Source: Plicaturopsis crispa FD-325 SS-3 (lineage: Eukaryota; Basidiomycota; Agaricomycetes; Amylocorticiales; Amylocorticiaceae). Taken from it: DNA of 26,238 nucleotides. The position numbers were made by a program, and so were the translations under genes. Numbering within the stretch: position 1 is the stretch's first letter; each line of letters starts with the position of its first letter. The notes beneath the pieces were generated by a model. The model did no database searches. It was given only the letters and a program-made list of their open reading frames with translations, and had not been told where the DNA came from. This document shows positions 18,210-26,238 of this stretch, piece after piece. The stretch is taken from positions 646,995-673,232 of the forward strand of contig KN832570.1 of the NCBI GenBank assembly GCA_000827205.1, in the 5' to 3' direction.

Positions 18210-20177
18210 CTACTCCTCGCGCTGCGGAATACGATGCGGCACCACGGGCGGGGCGAGCGTACCAGTTATAGAACGTTTGGCAGTAGAACTTGCTAACTGC
18301 TTCTTCCATACCTAAGTACGTCTGCGGGTGGTCGGCGGCGGGGTCGTCTGGGTGAAGAACATACTCCGTGATGGTGGCAGGGGCATTCTTCCACCCTGCC
18401 ATGAGCTGCCGCAGAGCTTCGAGCGCTGTGACACGGTCGGGATACTCTTCCGCCGCGAGCCCTTCGTTCTGTGTGGGCATCCTGCCTACCATGAAGTTGC
18501 CACCAAAAACGTTCGCAACCAGTGCTTCGCGCGCCTCCGAATCAGCTTCCCACTCCCCGGGGCATGCGAGGCGGTCCAAGGCACGAAGTTCAAAGCGAAA
18601 GCTATGTTCGAACACGTCCCAAACAACCTCGCGCATGGCAGTTTGCGTTTGCGGGCTGTCCATGTCATTGGTCATGATCTGGACCTCCCCCCAGTACACC
18701 GTGTCGGGGGCCTGGTGCATATTCACACCGAACAGCTCCAGTGTTTGCTGGCGGCAGCGAGCGGTGAATGTATCCGCGGAGGCCAAATCGTTGTGTTTGG
18801 CGCCGAGGAACGACCTCCACATCTGTGGACTGCCCATCACCTCCGCCCCGCCGTTTGCCGTCGTCACCTTTGCGAGCCAAGCCTGGCGACTAGCGAGCCA
18901 GTTCAGCAAGTATAAACCGGTGTTCCTGGTAGCCACAAATAATGCGGGCTCCGGGAAGTGGTATCCGTTGTAGCGCGGCCGGTTTGGCTCCAGGCGTTCG
19001 GGGCTTCTGTCGACGGCGCGTAAAGCCAGTTGCCACGCCGTAATGGAGGGCGGGATGAATGTGCTGTCAGGATCCACCCACTTGTTGCGTGGAGCATTGT
19101 TCGACATCCCTTGCGACGTAGGGTCTGCAAGGTCGAATTAGCACATGCTACATTAATCACTTCAGCAGACTTAGACTTACAAGGCTCCGCTCGCTTCCCC
19201 TTTCCTTTCTTCTGCTTGGTCCGATGACTACCTCCACTCTGCGAATTCAAGGATGAGGACGGCACCGACGACGGACCTGCCGTTGATGCAGACACCGAGG
19301 ATGAGGAGCGCGTTGATGACGACGCGAGGTGCCCAGGCATCTGAGCGACCTTCTTCAGCCTTTGGCTGATGATGGCGTCGCGCTTCTCCGCAGATAAACT
19401 GCCGTCGATGGGGGCGATGACGTTGAGATAGGTCCGTTCATCATACACCGCTTCCACCTCGGGCTCCGGGGGTGCGTCGTTGAGGGCCTGGGACGTGTAC
19501 CGACTGACAAACTGGTGACGCCGCGACATAACGTGCATCACGTCCCCCCCTAAGCCCTCATACAACACCGGCGTGCGCAACGCATTCCCATCGCCGTCGC
19601 CCAGCAGCTTTTCCATCACCCACCCCGGTACACGACCCATCTTTGTCACCTTCCGGACATTTGGCCGGTATCTGGAGGCCATTGCAGCGGTGAAATCGAC
19701 CTTTGACCGCACGAACCAGACTGGGATACCTGTCGCAACGAGAAATTGGACCGTGTCCGCGTCATCCGTCCAGGTTCCAAGAATTCCTCAAATAGCGGGA
19801 GCTACCTCGGTGCCGGTGAGGGTGAGCTGCTCGTACTTGATAAGATACTTGAGCAGGGCGTGGACGTCGTGCGCGCAACGACACATGTAGGCGTAATCGT
19901 TGATGAGGTCGCGGCGTGTATACGGGTTATACTTGAGTCTAGACAAGGCTTGCTTGAGGTTGGTCAACGACCCGGCAAGCAGATAGTCGCGGGGGTGCGA
20001 CTTCTCCCATTCTTTGACGCCATCCGCCAACTCTTTTACTAGAGGCTCAACGGCCTCGACCCAGCTGGGAGCGCAGTTTCCTACGTCTTCGAAAGCTGAG
20101 CCCTCGATTTTCTTGAACTGCTTACGGCCTGGGGTGAGCCACAGCGGTGCCGCACGGTGGCTTTGATCGAGGGGCAT
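18210..20177 (-). pseudogene. Probable KDZ-element accessory gene, function unknown; two breaks
   Basis: The start ATG gives MPLDQSHRAAPLWLTPGRK. Exon 1 runs 20177-19181; a 56-bp GT-AG intron (19125-19180) joins it in frame to exon 2 from 19124. Segments in order: a helical N-terminal part (DLINDYAYMCRCAHDVHALL), GILGTWTDD...GIPVWFVR, a Ser-rich then Lys-rich linker, then WVDPDSTFIPPSITAWQLAL, YHFPEPALFVATRN and VFEHSFRFELRALDR. No catalytic motif is recognised. From memory only, similar proteins of unknown function are common and expanded in mushroom genomes. Two oddities: an in-frame TGA at 19788-19790 directly before GILGTWTDD, possibly a former CGA (Arg); and a C-run at about 18250-18253 where dropping one base continues the frame as PPVVPHRIPQREE to a TAG at 18210. 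Unshifted, the frame runs to 18022. The whole protein would be about 636 residues. Confidence 0.8.
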
Positions 20178-20579
20178 GGCAGGTATTACACCTGATGCTG
20201 TGGGTTATTTACAATAACTCTAGCAAGATGTCGTTCCTGCCAATGCAAAGGAACACGATTGTCGTCTACACAGCCACTCCCCTGCCAATTTCGCTCTCGG
20301 CTTGTCCGGCACTGCATGGCAGCCCTTCGGACCTCGAATTTATGCCTTACTAAGCTCCCTCCTTGCCTCGGATGCCTCGCGCGACTTCGGCATGCTCGTG
20401 GAGCTCGTCGTCGTCGTGCCTCGAGGCTCGCACATTTCTATTTTTGGCTTTTCTTCCCAAACCGTACACTGGGGTACGGTGCTTGCTTGCGCGCGAAAGA
20501 AACGGTAAAAAAATTTTATTACTGTACTGGGGTCCTAAATGACCCTCTATGACACAAATATATGGCAAAAAAAAATCCC

Positions 20580-21485
20580 CGCACCCACCGCGCACTGCGC
20601 AGCGGATGCGGGGCTTGTGCACATGGGCGAACCCTCACCCTCGTTCCCCCGGTTGCAACCACGAAGACCGGGAGCAGTGCCCGGTTGGGTTACGGTAGGG
20701 GGAGACAGAGGAGGGTGCGCGCACGCGCACTGGGGAGAAATCGCGCGAGGGCTGCCACTGAGGGCAGCCCACGCACTTGGCTGCCGCAGATGCGCGCCTG
20801 CACAGCGACGGGGCTGCTGTGAGGTGTGCCGGCTGTGGTCACGGTGTTCGCTCGAGAGCGGCGGGCCCGACTACCGTAACCGTTGCTGCGCTGCCGCGGG
20901 ACATGCAGGCGACGGCCGTAGACGTCTGGCGACCGCGTTGCTGGCGGTTTGCACTAGCAATGGTGGCAGGCGCACGAGCGCCGACGCCGCAGATGCCAGT
21001 CGTGCTGGCATGCGGTCGGCGCTCGCGTTGTCGCGGAGCGGTGTGCCGGGGGTATGGGTGTCCTAGCGCCAGCGCGGGCAGCGGCACGGTTGCGCTGGCA
21101 CCGGGCCGTCATCACCGTGCCGCTCCAGGGGGAGCCAGCAGGCGCTACCTCCCGACGTCGCCCTGCGCTGCGGCACACGACCGACAGACGCAGGGCGCGT
21201 GGGGGTGCTGCACGCGCTGCCGGGAGTCGGTGGTGGTAGCTGGCGCTGTGGTGACGGTGACGGTGGGGTGCTGGGCCTAAAACGGCGGGGTCGTGGGTGC
21301 CCACGCGCCACGCGCATGCACGGCACGGTGCTGCTGGCGGTGGATACAGGTGCGGCTGGGGTGTCGCACTGCGCGCGGCACACTGCGTGCAGCAGTGACC
21401 GCGGTCGCAAAGCGTTGTGGTGGGGAGGGGTGGGGTTTGTCGTTGTGGGTGCTGGCTGGTGCTGTGGTCAGTCAAGAACAACGGG
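20580..21485. other. GC-rich core of copy 1
   Basis: About 900 bp is very rich in G+C and CpG, with many overlapping open frames on both strands but no recognisable protein. Starting at 20577 is a near-palindromic CCCCGCACCC...GGATGCGGGG hairpin. At 21418-21436 runs of G (GG-T-GGGG-A-GGGG-T-GGGG) could form a G-quadruplex on the plus strand. The core ends at an AT-rich boundary near 21486. Confidence 0.5.
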
Positions 21486-21593
21486 TAAAATAATGAAAAA
21501 AGGGCGCCGCCGCCCGTTTTCTGCCTTCCCAGGTCGGCGGGATTATCATACGACGGGGGCGGCGCGAAGAAGAGGATACAAAGAATAATTAAT

Positions 21594-21603
21594 GTACTTA
21601 CCT
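21594..21603 (-). other. Consensus splice donor shared by both noncoding copies
   Basis: On the minus strand this reads AGGTAAGTAC, a near-ideal fungal 5' splice site, next to a GA-rich stretch. The identical ten bases lie at 24370-24379 in copy 2, at the corresponding edge of its GC-rich core, although the surrounding sequence has diverged. This suggests a transcribed and spliced minus-strand leader leading toward the accessory gene; this is inference. Confidence 0.45.
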
Positions 21604-22381
21604 GAGTCCGAGTCCTACAACAGTCGGCGTCGCTGGCGACAACGACGACGAGGCGATGTGGTGGGAGGGAGAAAAGACACGGGGGAAAAAACGAACCAAT
21701 TCCCGCATTTGGTTTGAGTTGAAACTCCGACGGTCCGTGCGCGCGCTGTGGCGCGAGCGTCCAGCTCGCCGTTGGGCTCGTTCTCCGCCGTTTTCAGCTC
21801 TTTTTGAGTGCTGTGAAATGCGATTTGAGCTCGAATATACCTATAGATACTGTACAAACATTATCAGCTTTTTTGGATGGTTTCAAACGAGTGAATGCCC
21901 GCAATGACCAGGATTATCGTGGACTATCGCAACATCGACTCAGAATGTTTTCGCGATGTGGGTTCAACAGTCTCTTGACCTCTGTAAAATCACTGTGGGG
22001 GTTTTCTGCCCCTGCGAACTCGAATATGATTTTTTCAAGACCCAAAAATGAGGGGGTACCCATGAACGAGCGAGGAAATCACTCAAAAGTGGCTGAAAGT
22101 TGGGGATTTCACACTCTTTCGCTCACTGACTTACATCGGCTCATTGAAAAATTTGAAACTTTTTGAGCATCGTATTTAGACGTATACGAGGCCTCTCAAT
22201 TTTTTACAGACTGAAACGCTTTTTTTTGAAGTGGTAACAATCGAAAACGATGCTGGAATGGCCCAGCGCGGCGAAATCCGGCGGAGTTTGAACTCAAAAT
22301 CAACGCGTCGTCGTCGTCGGTTTTGATTTTGCTCGTCGTCGACAGCGTCGTCTTCGACGTTCCACGCAACAACGACGGCCC

Positions 22382-22461
22382 ACCCCCTGCAACTTTGCAG
22401 GGGGTGTCATTCATGTACTCTTTATAATTGTAAGTTCATTTTATTACTTTTTCACCGTTAG
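22382..22461 (+). other. Tail hairpin and mini-intron-like sequence, copy 1
   Basis: A 24-nt hairpin, ACCCCCTGCA-ACTT-TGCAGGGGGT less one pair (22382-22405), is followed 24 nt later by a 32-nt sequence starting GTAAGT and ending TTTTTCACCGTTAG (22430-22461). The same arrangement with different hairpin bases occurs at 25637-25714. A GTC/GAC-rich stretch (about 22300-22380) precedes it in both copies. Confidence 0.65.
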
Positions 22462-22561
22462 TTTGAGCGCTAACGACCGATTTTCAGGCCACATCACCAC
22501 CTGCAAACCCATCCAACAGAACCACCACGGCGACGACAGCCAGTGCCAGCGCCCACCACGC

Positions 22562-22760
22562 GCGCAGTCGCGCCCACGCCCCGCGCTGTGCCACAGAGCC
22601 ACCACCCTCCTTCCCACCCCATCCGACGCGCAGTCGCCCCCACGGCCCGCGCTGTGCCACAAAGCCACCACCCTCCTTCCCACCCCATCCGACGCGCAGT
22701 CGCCCCCACGCCCTGCGCAGTGCCACAAAGCCACCACCCCCATTCCCACTCCATCCAACG
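22562..22760 (+). repeat. 66-bp tandem repeat, three copies
   Basis: Copies start at 22562, 22628 and 22694 (GCGCAGTCGC...CATCC). The period is a multiple of three, so several frames on both strands stay open: a His/Pro/Arg-rich 22-residue repeat on the plus strand and Gly/Trp-rich ones on the minus strand. No known protein is recognised and I regard it as a minisatellite. It separates the two noncoding unit copies; 22462-22561 shows nothing else. Confidence 0.85.
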
Positions 22761-23189
22761 TGCACGCCCGCTGTGCTAGACCGATCGCGAGACGCGCCAG
22801 CGTCGCCACCTGATGATGTGGGTTCTTTACTTCAACTCCCCTATCAAGTGCAGCAACTTGATGCAAAGGAAAGCGGGTTTCCTCTACACAGCCACCTAAG
22901 CCATTTTGGGCCTGCTCGGCACCTCCGGCATCTGCTGGTGGCCCTCGGAGCTCGAATATCCACCTTAGTAAGCCCACCAGGGCCTCGCAGGGCTCGCATA
23001 TTGCCGGCGCTGGCTGTGCATCGTCCTCGTCGTGCCTCGAGGCTCTCGAAATTCCTATTTAGGTATTTTCTTGCTTCCTCAAACTTTCGTTTGGGCGCCT
23101 CGATTTTTACTCGGAAAAAGTCATATTGATCATATTCTACTTATACACTGGTCAATGTACAATTACAAGCGGTCATTCTACTACATGAA

Positions 23190-24180
23190 GCCGCGGGAGC
23201 GGCGATAGAGCATGGGCGAGCGGGTACGCCCATCAATACGTGCGCGGGCGTAGGCGCCGTCGACGCGTGCGCGCGCGCGGGTTATGCCTATAGGCACGCA
23301 GTCATCATCGAGGCGTGTGTGGGTAAACGCGCCGACGATACGGGTGCGGCCGTGCGCACTGCGCACGGTGGGCGTGGGTGTCGCTGATCCACGTTGGACG
23401 TGCGCTACCAATTAGGCAGCCGGGCGCGTTCGCCGACAGTTCGTGGGCAGGCGGGCGTACACGCTGGGGAGGGGCAGGAGATGAGCGGGCGAGCGTGTAC
23501 GTCGACGGTATGGGGTGCGCGTGGACGCAGGCAATGCGTAGGAGACCGTGCACATTGATGGTGCACAGGCGGGCCTGGCCCGGTGGCGGTGGGTGCAGCA
23601 CCGACGCACGGGTGAGGCGAGCGGCTGGGATGTGTGGGTGCACAGGCGGGTGTCGCGACGCAATCTGTGCGGGGCGGTGAGCACGAAAAAGACGTCGATG
23701 GGGTGGCCGGATCGTGGGGTGGGCAGGCGAGTGCGTGTGTGGGGCTCGTGGGTGGAGGATGTGGGGAGGGGAGCGGATATTGGTGGTATTAATACATGGG
23801 CAGGGGTGCCGGGCATCCGTACGCGAGCAGGCGCACCGCCAATCCGCAGGTCGGCATGCGCGCTGCCCTTGTGCGTGTGGCACTTGACGTCGTTGATACG
23901 GAGGTGGGCGCGCGCGATGGCGAGGCGTGGGTAGGCGTGGGCGCGGCCAGCAGGCAGGTAGCTGTTGACGCGCACGCGGGTGTGGTCGTCGCCGATACGC
24001 GCACAGGCGTTGCCAACGTGCTTGCAAGCCGGACGCGCGTGGGTGTGCGCCGACGGTGTATTTCCGGGGGGTAGCCGTCCGCATGTGCAGGGGGGCAGAG
24101 GCGGCGTATGCGGCGCTAAGCGCGTGTGCCCGTGGTATTGGAAAGGGGCGGATGGGGTGTGCGCCTAGGGTGCGCACGCG
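23190..24180. other. GC-rich core of copy 2
   Basis: About 1 kb of very GC- and CpG-rich sequence with alternating purine-pyrimidine phrases (for example GTGCGCGCGCGCG near 23269) and repeated GCGTGGGTGTG-like words. A 290-codon minus-strand open frame spans most of it, but its translation is low-complexity Pro/His/Arg/Ala and matches nothing I know. It corresponds in position to the core of copy 1. Confidence 0.5.
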
Positions 24181-24369
24181 TCCAGGGTACGGTGTCGCAC
24201 CCGGCTGTCGAGACCGTCCCTATTGAATTCAGACGTCAGTCCGAGCACATTAAACAGAAATGTGATAGGCAGGGGGTGCGCCGCGTTCCGACGTCCAGGG
24301 GCGGACGTTCGTACTGGCATGGCGTGCCCCAGCAGAAAGAAAAGAGGAAGAAAAAGAACGAAGAGGCGA

Positions 24370-24379
24370 GTACTTACCT
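24370..24379 (-). other. Consensus splice donor, copy 2
   Basis: The minus strand reads AGGTAAGTAC, identical to 21594-21603 in copy 1 and likewise next to an A/G-rich stretch at the border of the GC-rich core. Confidence 0.45.
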
Positions 24380-25080
24380 TGCGAAGCCCCACCCTGTCCT
24401 TGTGCGACCCTTCCAAGGGTATTCTGTCTCGAGGCTACTCTCCAGATGGCGTGCGTGACGGTGGTGGGGTGACGGGAGCAGCGAGATGACGGGGGTCCGA
24501 GTGGTTATGACCAGGTTGCGTTGACGTATGCGGTGGACTGAAAGCTGGTGGGCAAAACAAGGATTAATACGGGTATTAGCGGTTGAAAAATAATGAAAAC
24601 TCATCTAAGACATGAGAAGCACTACTTGCACCATCCGTGAGCTTGAGGAGGGTGCAGTGGGGACACAGCGCACGACGCCGGGGACGACGTGGCAGTCAAC
24701 GAGGAGAACGAAAACCAACCATTTCCTTGATTTGGTGGTTTTCAAACTCCGCCGGCGTTTGCCGCGGCAGCTCTTCGACGTCCTCGAACGCGTTTGCGAG
24801 CGCGTTGGAACACGTTTTCTGTCGAAATAAATTGATAATGACGTGTCTATACACTGTATGTACCTACTTCCAAAATCTGGTATTTTTTGGCTGTTTGAAC
24901 CAGCGACAATGGGCGATGCAGTGCAAGATTATCGCAAAAAATATCGCAAACATCGGCCATTTGGAGGTCGAGTCCACTATCCTGTACACCTACACACCAT
25001 TCTGCGCATAGAAAAAATATATTCGTGACCAGAGTACATGTAAGTACGTGCTGTCAAGTTTCTGTGAAGATCAGGGCGTT

Positions 25081-25197
25081 GTGCCCATCTGTGTAGCGCA
25101 GAAACGGTGTTTGAGCGTGCAGATCGAGCGTTTCGGATCGTCCGAAACGCTCAATCTGCACGCCCAAACACCGTTTTGAGGCTACACAGATGGGCAC
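25081..25197. repeat. 117-bp near-perfect palindrome
   Basis: Two 57-bp arms (25081-25137 and 25141-25197) are separated by 3 nt. They differ at only six positions, four of them clustered near 25098. The ends read GTGCCCATCTGTGTAGC on both strands, the centre CGTTTCGGA-TCG-TCCGAAACG. No protein frame or target duplication is evident. It could be a tiny foldback element or the source of a long hairpin RNA. Copy 1 of the surrounding unit shows no counterpart. Confidence 0.9.
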
Positions 25198-25636
25198 ATT
25201 GCAGTTTTGCTCTCTGTAAATTGATACTATGTACTTGAATGAGTCCTTAACACGATTGTAATTTTTCTACACCGTAAAGTTTAGAGGGGGTGAATAGGGA
25301 CTCGAAATTGACTCCCAAACAGCCTGAAAGTCGCGAAACATGGACTTTTTCGAGAATTGACTCACAGTGAGGACTCAAAAAAATCGGAAATTTGGTGCAG
25401 GTAATCATCTATAGTACGCGATACATATTATGATTTTACACGATGGGAAAGAGCCACAGAAATGCTGTAGAAAAGGCTTGCATGGGTACGAGAGGTGCGC
25501 CACAGCTTGCGGAGCGGAACTCGGAACTTCCTAATCGAGGAAGCGGTTGATTTCCGTTTCTCCTCGTCGTCGTCCACATCGTCGTCGTCCACATCTTCCA
25601 CGTCGCCGGCATCGCCACACGCTGCGACGACGGCTA

Positions 25637-25714
25637 ACCCTCCACTCTTCTGTGGAGGGTGCCTTTTTTGTTTGTATTCACTCGTAAGTCTTTTTCTTCT
25701 TTTTCCACCGTCAG
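25637..25714 (+). other. Tail hairpin and mini-intron-like sequence, copy 2
   Basis: A 24-nt hairpin ACCCTCCAC-TCTTCT-GTGGAGGGT (25637-25660) is followed after 23 nt by a 31-nt sequence starting GTAAGT and ending TTTCCACCGTCAG (25684-25714). Its pairing is perfect even though its bases differ from the hairpin of copy 1. Confidence 0.65.
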
Positions 25715-25718
25715 TTCT

Positions 25719-26095
25719 TGTGACGATTCGGATTAGTGGCGCGGACCGACGGACCGATGGACCGACGGACCGGCCTTAGGAGTCGACGCGCCGAATTTAC
25801 ATGAGTAAGTGCGCGAGGCGCGGATTCGGAATCGGAGTCGGAAGCGGACTTGGAACTACTTATATTCTCGCGTCGCTCCTCTTGTAACTTAGAGTCACTT
25901 AGTCGCATCGCTGTCGTCCGTTCCACCTACTATTCCTCTTCCTCCCTTTCTCTTTCTTTCTTGAGCTCTCTCGTGTAACCCTAGGTGCGTTTCTCTTTCC
26001 TAAGTCTTACTTACTCGTTCGCTCCCGTCTCCTGTCTATACCGAAGCCGGTGCCGCTCGTCTTACTCGCGCGAGTCTCTTAGAGGCCGTTTCACA
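25719..26095 (+). mobile_element. LTR of a third retrotransposon (5' LTR)
   Basis: 377 bp with matching inverted ends TGTGA (25719) and TCACA (26091-26095). Inside are four GGACCGAY-type 8-bp steps (25743-25773), a TATA-like TTATATTC (25860) and pyrimidine-rich tracts. A primer-binding-like site directly follows, so this is a 5' LTR. It belongs to neither family A nor B. The state of the element cannot be judged because it leaves the window. Confidence 0.75.
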
Positions 26096-26238
26096 GTGGT
26101 GCCAGAACCGTGGACTCGCCCACGAGTTTGACCGGCGGCGCATACGAAAGGTCAGGACTTTGCGAAAAGCCCTGATCATCTGTAGAACCAGACTGTTAAA
26201 TCGATTCCTTGCGAAAGGACGCCGAGTCGTTGCAAAAC
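26096..26238 (+). mobile_element. Primer-binding site and leader of the third LTR element
   Basis: TGGTGCCAGAACC (26097-26109) is complementary to a tRNA 3' end reading GGTTCTGGCACCA, so it fits a tRNA primer-binding site one base after the LTR. The leader continues to the window edge with no coding start that I can assign. Confidence 0.7.

Larger units (their letters stand above)
20190..22461. repeat. Noncoding unit, copy 1 of a diverged direct duplication
   Basis: Copy 1 begins 13 bases upstream of the accessory gene's ATG. Its head aligns with copy 2 at a constant offset of 2618 bp: TGATGCTGTGGGTT (20193) with TGATGATGTGGGTT (22811), ATGCAAAGGAA (20243/22861), CTACACAGCCAC (20266/22884). 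Later blocks are GTCGTGCCTCGAGGCT (about 20414/23030), a GC-rich core, GTACTTACCT (21594/24370), a segment with GATTATCG...TATCGCAA(A)CATCG, a GTC-rich stretch and a hairpin with an intron-like tail (22382-22461). No reading frame is conserved between the copies. It may be the 5' region of the two-gene transposon. Confidence 0.75.
22808..25718. repeat. Noncoding unit, copy 2 of a diverged direct duplication
   Basis: The same order of blocks as copy 1 (20190-22461), but about 600 bp longer: head (22811-22900), GTCGTGCCTCGAGGCT (about 23030), a GC-rich core (23190-24180), splice-donor-like GTACTTACCT (24370-24379), an AT-rich segment with GATTATCGCAAAAAATATCG (about 24927), a 117-bp palindrome not seen in copy 1, a GTC-rich stretch (25562-25600) and a tail hairpin with mini-intron (25637-25714). 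Unlike copy 1 it has no accessory gene at its head. It ends where an LTR begins at 25719. Confidence 0.75.

Noticed and set aside
18068-18271. Plus-strand open frames opposite the accessory gene
   Set aside because: Antisense shadows of the minus-strand gene and its downstream region.
19714-19789. A 76-bp intron that would remove the TGA in the accessory gene
   Set aside because: A GT...AG pair exists, but its removal would break the frame and delete GILGTWTDD...VATG, which reads as a natural part of the protein.
20777-21481. Several 115-175 codon open frames on both strands
   Set aside because: High GC makes stops rare; translations are Arg/Ala/Pro-rich and unlike any family, and the frames overlap one another.
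14248-22461. TET/JBP-type oxygenase as the KDZ partner
   Set aside because: Such genes accompany some fungal KDZ elements, but the neighbouring gene shows no recognisable HxD...H iron-binding arrangement.
23305-24177. 290-codon minus-strand open frame
   Set aside because: Low-complexity translation of a GC-rich, CpG-rich core with overlapping open frames on both strands; no domain, and no match to the corresponding core of copy 1.

Overview
The window looks like a repeat-rich, probably heterochromatic stretch of a basidiomycete (Agaricomycetes-type) genome. The evidence is a KDZ-superfamily transposase with a fungal CxC1 cysteine cluster, six GT-AG introns of only 48-52 bases, TTAGGG-type telomeric repeats, and copia-type LTR retrotransposon remains. 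I see no convincing ordinary host housekeeping gene; almost everything is mobile-element or repeat DNA.

Layout. 1-1018: unexplained DNA with a short interstitial telomeric tract (732-770). 1019-8486: a pile of broken copia-type LTR elements of two families. Family A has a 179-bp LTR (TGTTGGAG...CTCAACA). Family B has an LTR of about 305 bp (TGTTACAG...CTGCAATA). They surround a 2.1-kb spacer carrying an integrase-type H2C2 zinc-finger protein fragment on the minus strand, and a 153-bp tandem repeat that resembles repeated exon/intron units (7232-7740). 8487-14060: gene-poor satellite territory. It holds two blocks of an AsiSI-palindrome-bearing minisatellite, two solo family A LTRs with perfect 5-bp target duplications, a tRNA-like sequence, a 1.1-kb foldback inverted repeat, a second 350-bp inverted repeat built from the same unit of about 140 bp, and a degenerate GGGCCTCCCA minisatellite.

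14248-20177 is the coding heart. Two minus-strand genes are arranged head to tail: a KDZ transposase of 1110 residues that looks intact (7 exons), and upstream of it an accessory-type gene of unknown function that carries one in-frame UGA and one apparent single-base shift near its end. The pair probably belongs to one DNA transposon, but I could not find terminal inverted repeats or target duplications.

20190-25718 holds two diverged, directly repeated copies of a noncoding unit (about 2.3 and 2.9 kb). The first abuts the start of the accessory gene. Each copy has the same order of parts: a conserved head, a very GC-rich core, a consensus splice donor on the minus strand, an AT-rich part, and a tail with a 24-nt hairpin followed by a 31-32 nt intron-like sequence. 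The hairpin sequence differs between copies while its pairing is kept. Copy 2 also carries a 117-bp near-perfect palindrome. A third LTR retrotransposon begins at 25719, exactly at the end of copy 2, and runs off the window after its LTR and primer-binding site.
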